From Balneolaceae bacterium (GTDB lineage Bacteria > Bacteroidota > Rhodothermia > Balneolales > Balneolaceae): DNA of 13,916 nucleotides. The notes beneath the pieces were generated by a model, which did not search any database, was not told the origin of the DNA, and worked only from the letters and a program-made list of their open reading frames with translations. The translations under genes and the position numbers were made by a program. Shown piece after piece: positions 13,916 through 13,916 of this stretch (positions are counted from its first letter, which is position 1; each line of letters starts with the position of its first letter). The stretch spans positions 1-13,916 of the forward strand of contig SLGL01000248.1 in the NCBI GenBank assembly GCA_007123785.1, given 5' to 3'.

Positions 13916-13916
13916 A

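Noticed and set aside
1..13916. A complete composite transposon bounded by the repeats
   Set aside because: No transposase, integrase or target duplication is visible, and the repeats run to the window edges, so this stays only a possibility.

Overview
The window looks like chromosomal or accessory DNA from a marine or halophilic member of the Bacteroidota/Balneolota/Rhodothermota group. This is an inference. It rests on a TonB-dependent receptor with an N-terminal carboxypeptidase-regulatory-like domain, a large DUF5916-type outer-membrane protein, a periplasmic glucose-fructose-oxidoreductase-like enzyme, mostly absent Shine-Dalgarno sites, and one good match to the TAnnTTTG -7 promoter element of that group. 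No rRNA, tRNA, CRISPR array, phage gene or complete transposase was seen.

Layout. Positions 1-117 and 13799-13915 are exact inverted copies of one structured repeat with three internal hairpin units. Between them lie: a sodium/solute symporter (356-1852, +); a TonB-dependent receptor facing it (1878-4238, -); a two-gene minus-strand unit of a GluR0-like ligand-gated potassium channel (5555-6652) followed by a sugar-transfer-associated ATP-grasp protein (4361-5530); a DUF5916 CBM9-like/beta-barrel protein (6957-9215, +); and a Gfo/Idh/MocA oxidoreductase with a Tat-like leader (9449-10546, -). An AT-rich gap of almost 700 bases (10547-11230) follows.

The right end is a decaying copper-related cluster on the plus strand. 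It holds a tandem cupredoxin-like gene whose signal peptide is broken by an in-frame TAA (11231-12115), an apparently intact SnoaL-like lipoprotein (12174-12683), and a multicopper oxidase remnant (12685-13687). The remnant has lost its leader and its C-terminal copper domain and carries a +1 frameshift in a G run.

How the parts may work together. The left and centre look like nutrient sensing and uptake across the envelope: a receptor, a large outer-membrane protein, a symporter, an amino-acid-type ligand-gated channel and a periplasmic sugar-type oxidoreductase. The most unusual item is the channel, which combines an iGluR-type S1/S2 ligand-binding fold, a TVGYGD potassium filter and an M3-like helix. 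It lies directly upstream of, and in the same reading frame as, the ATP-grasp gene. The right end appears to be degenerating next to the repeat, which fits damage by a mobile element or rearrangement.
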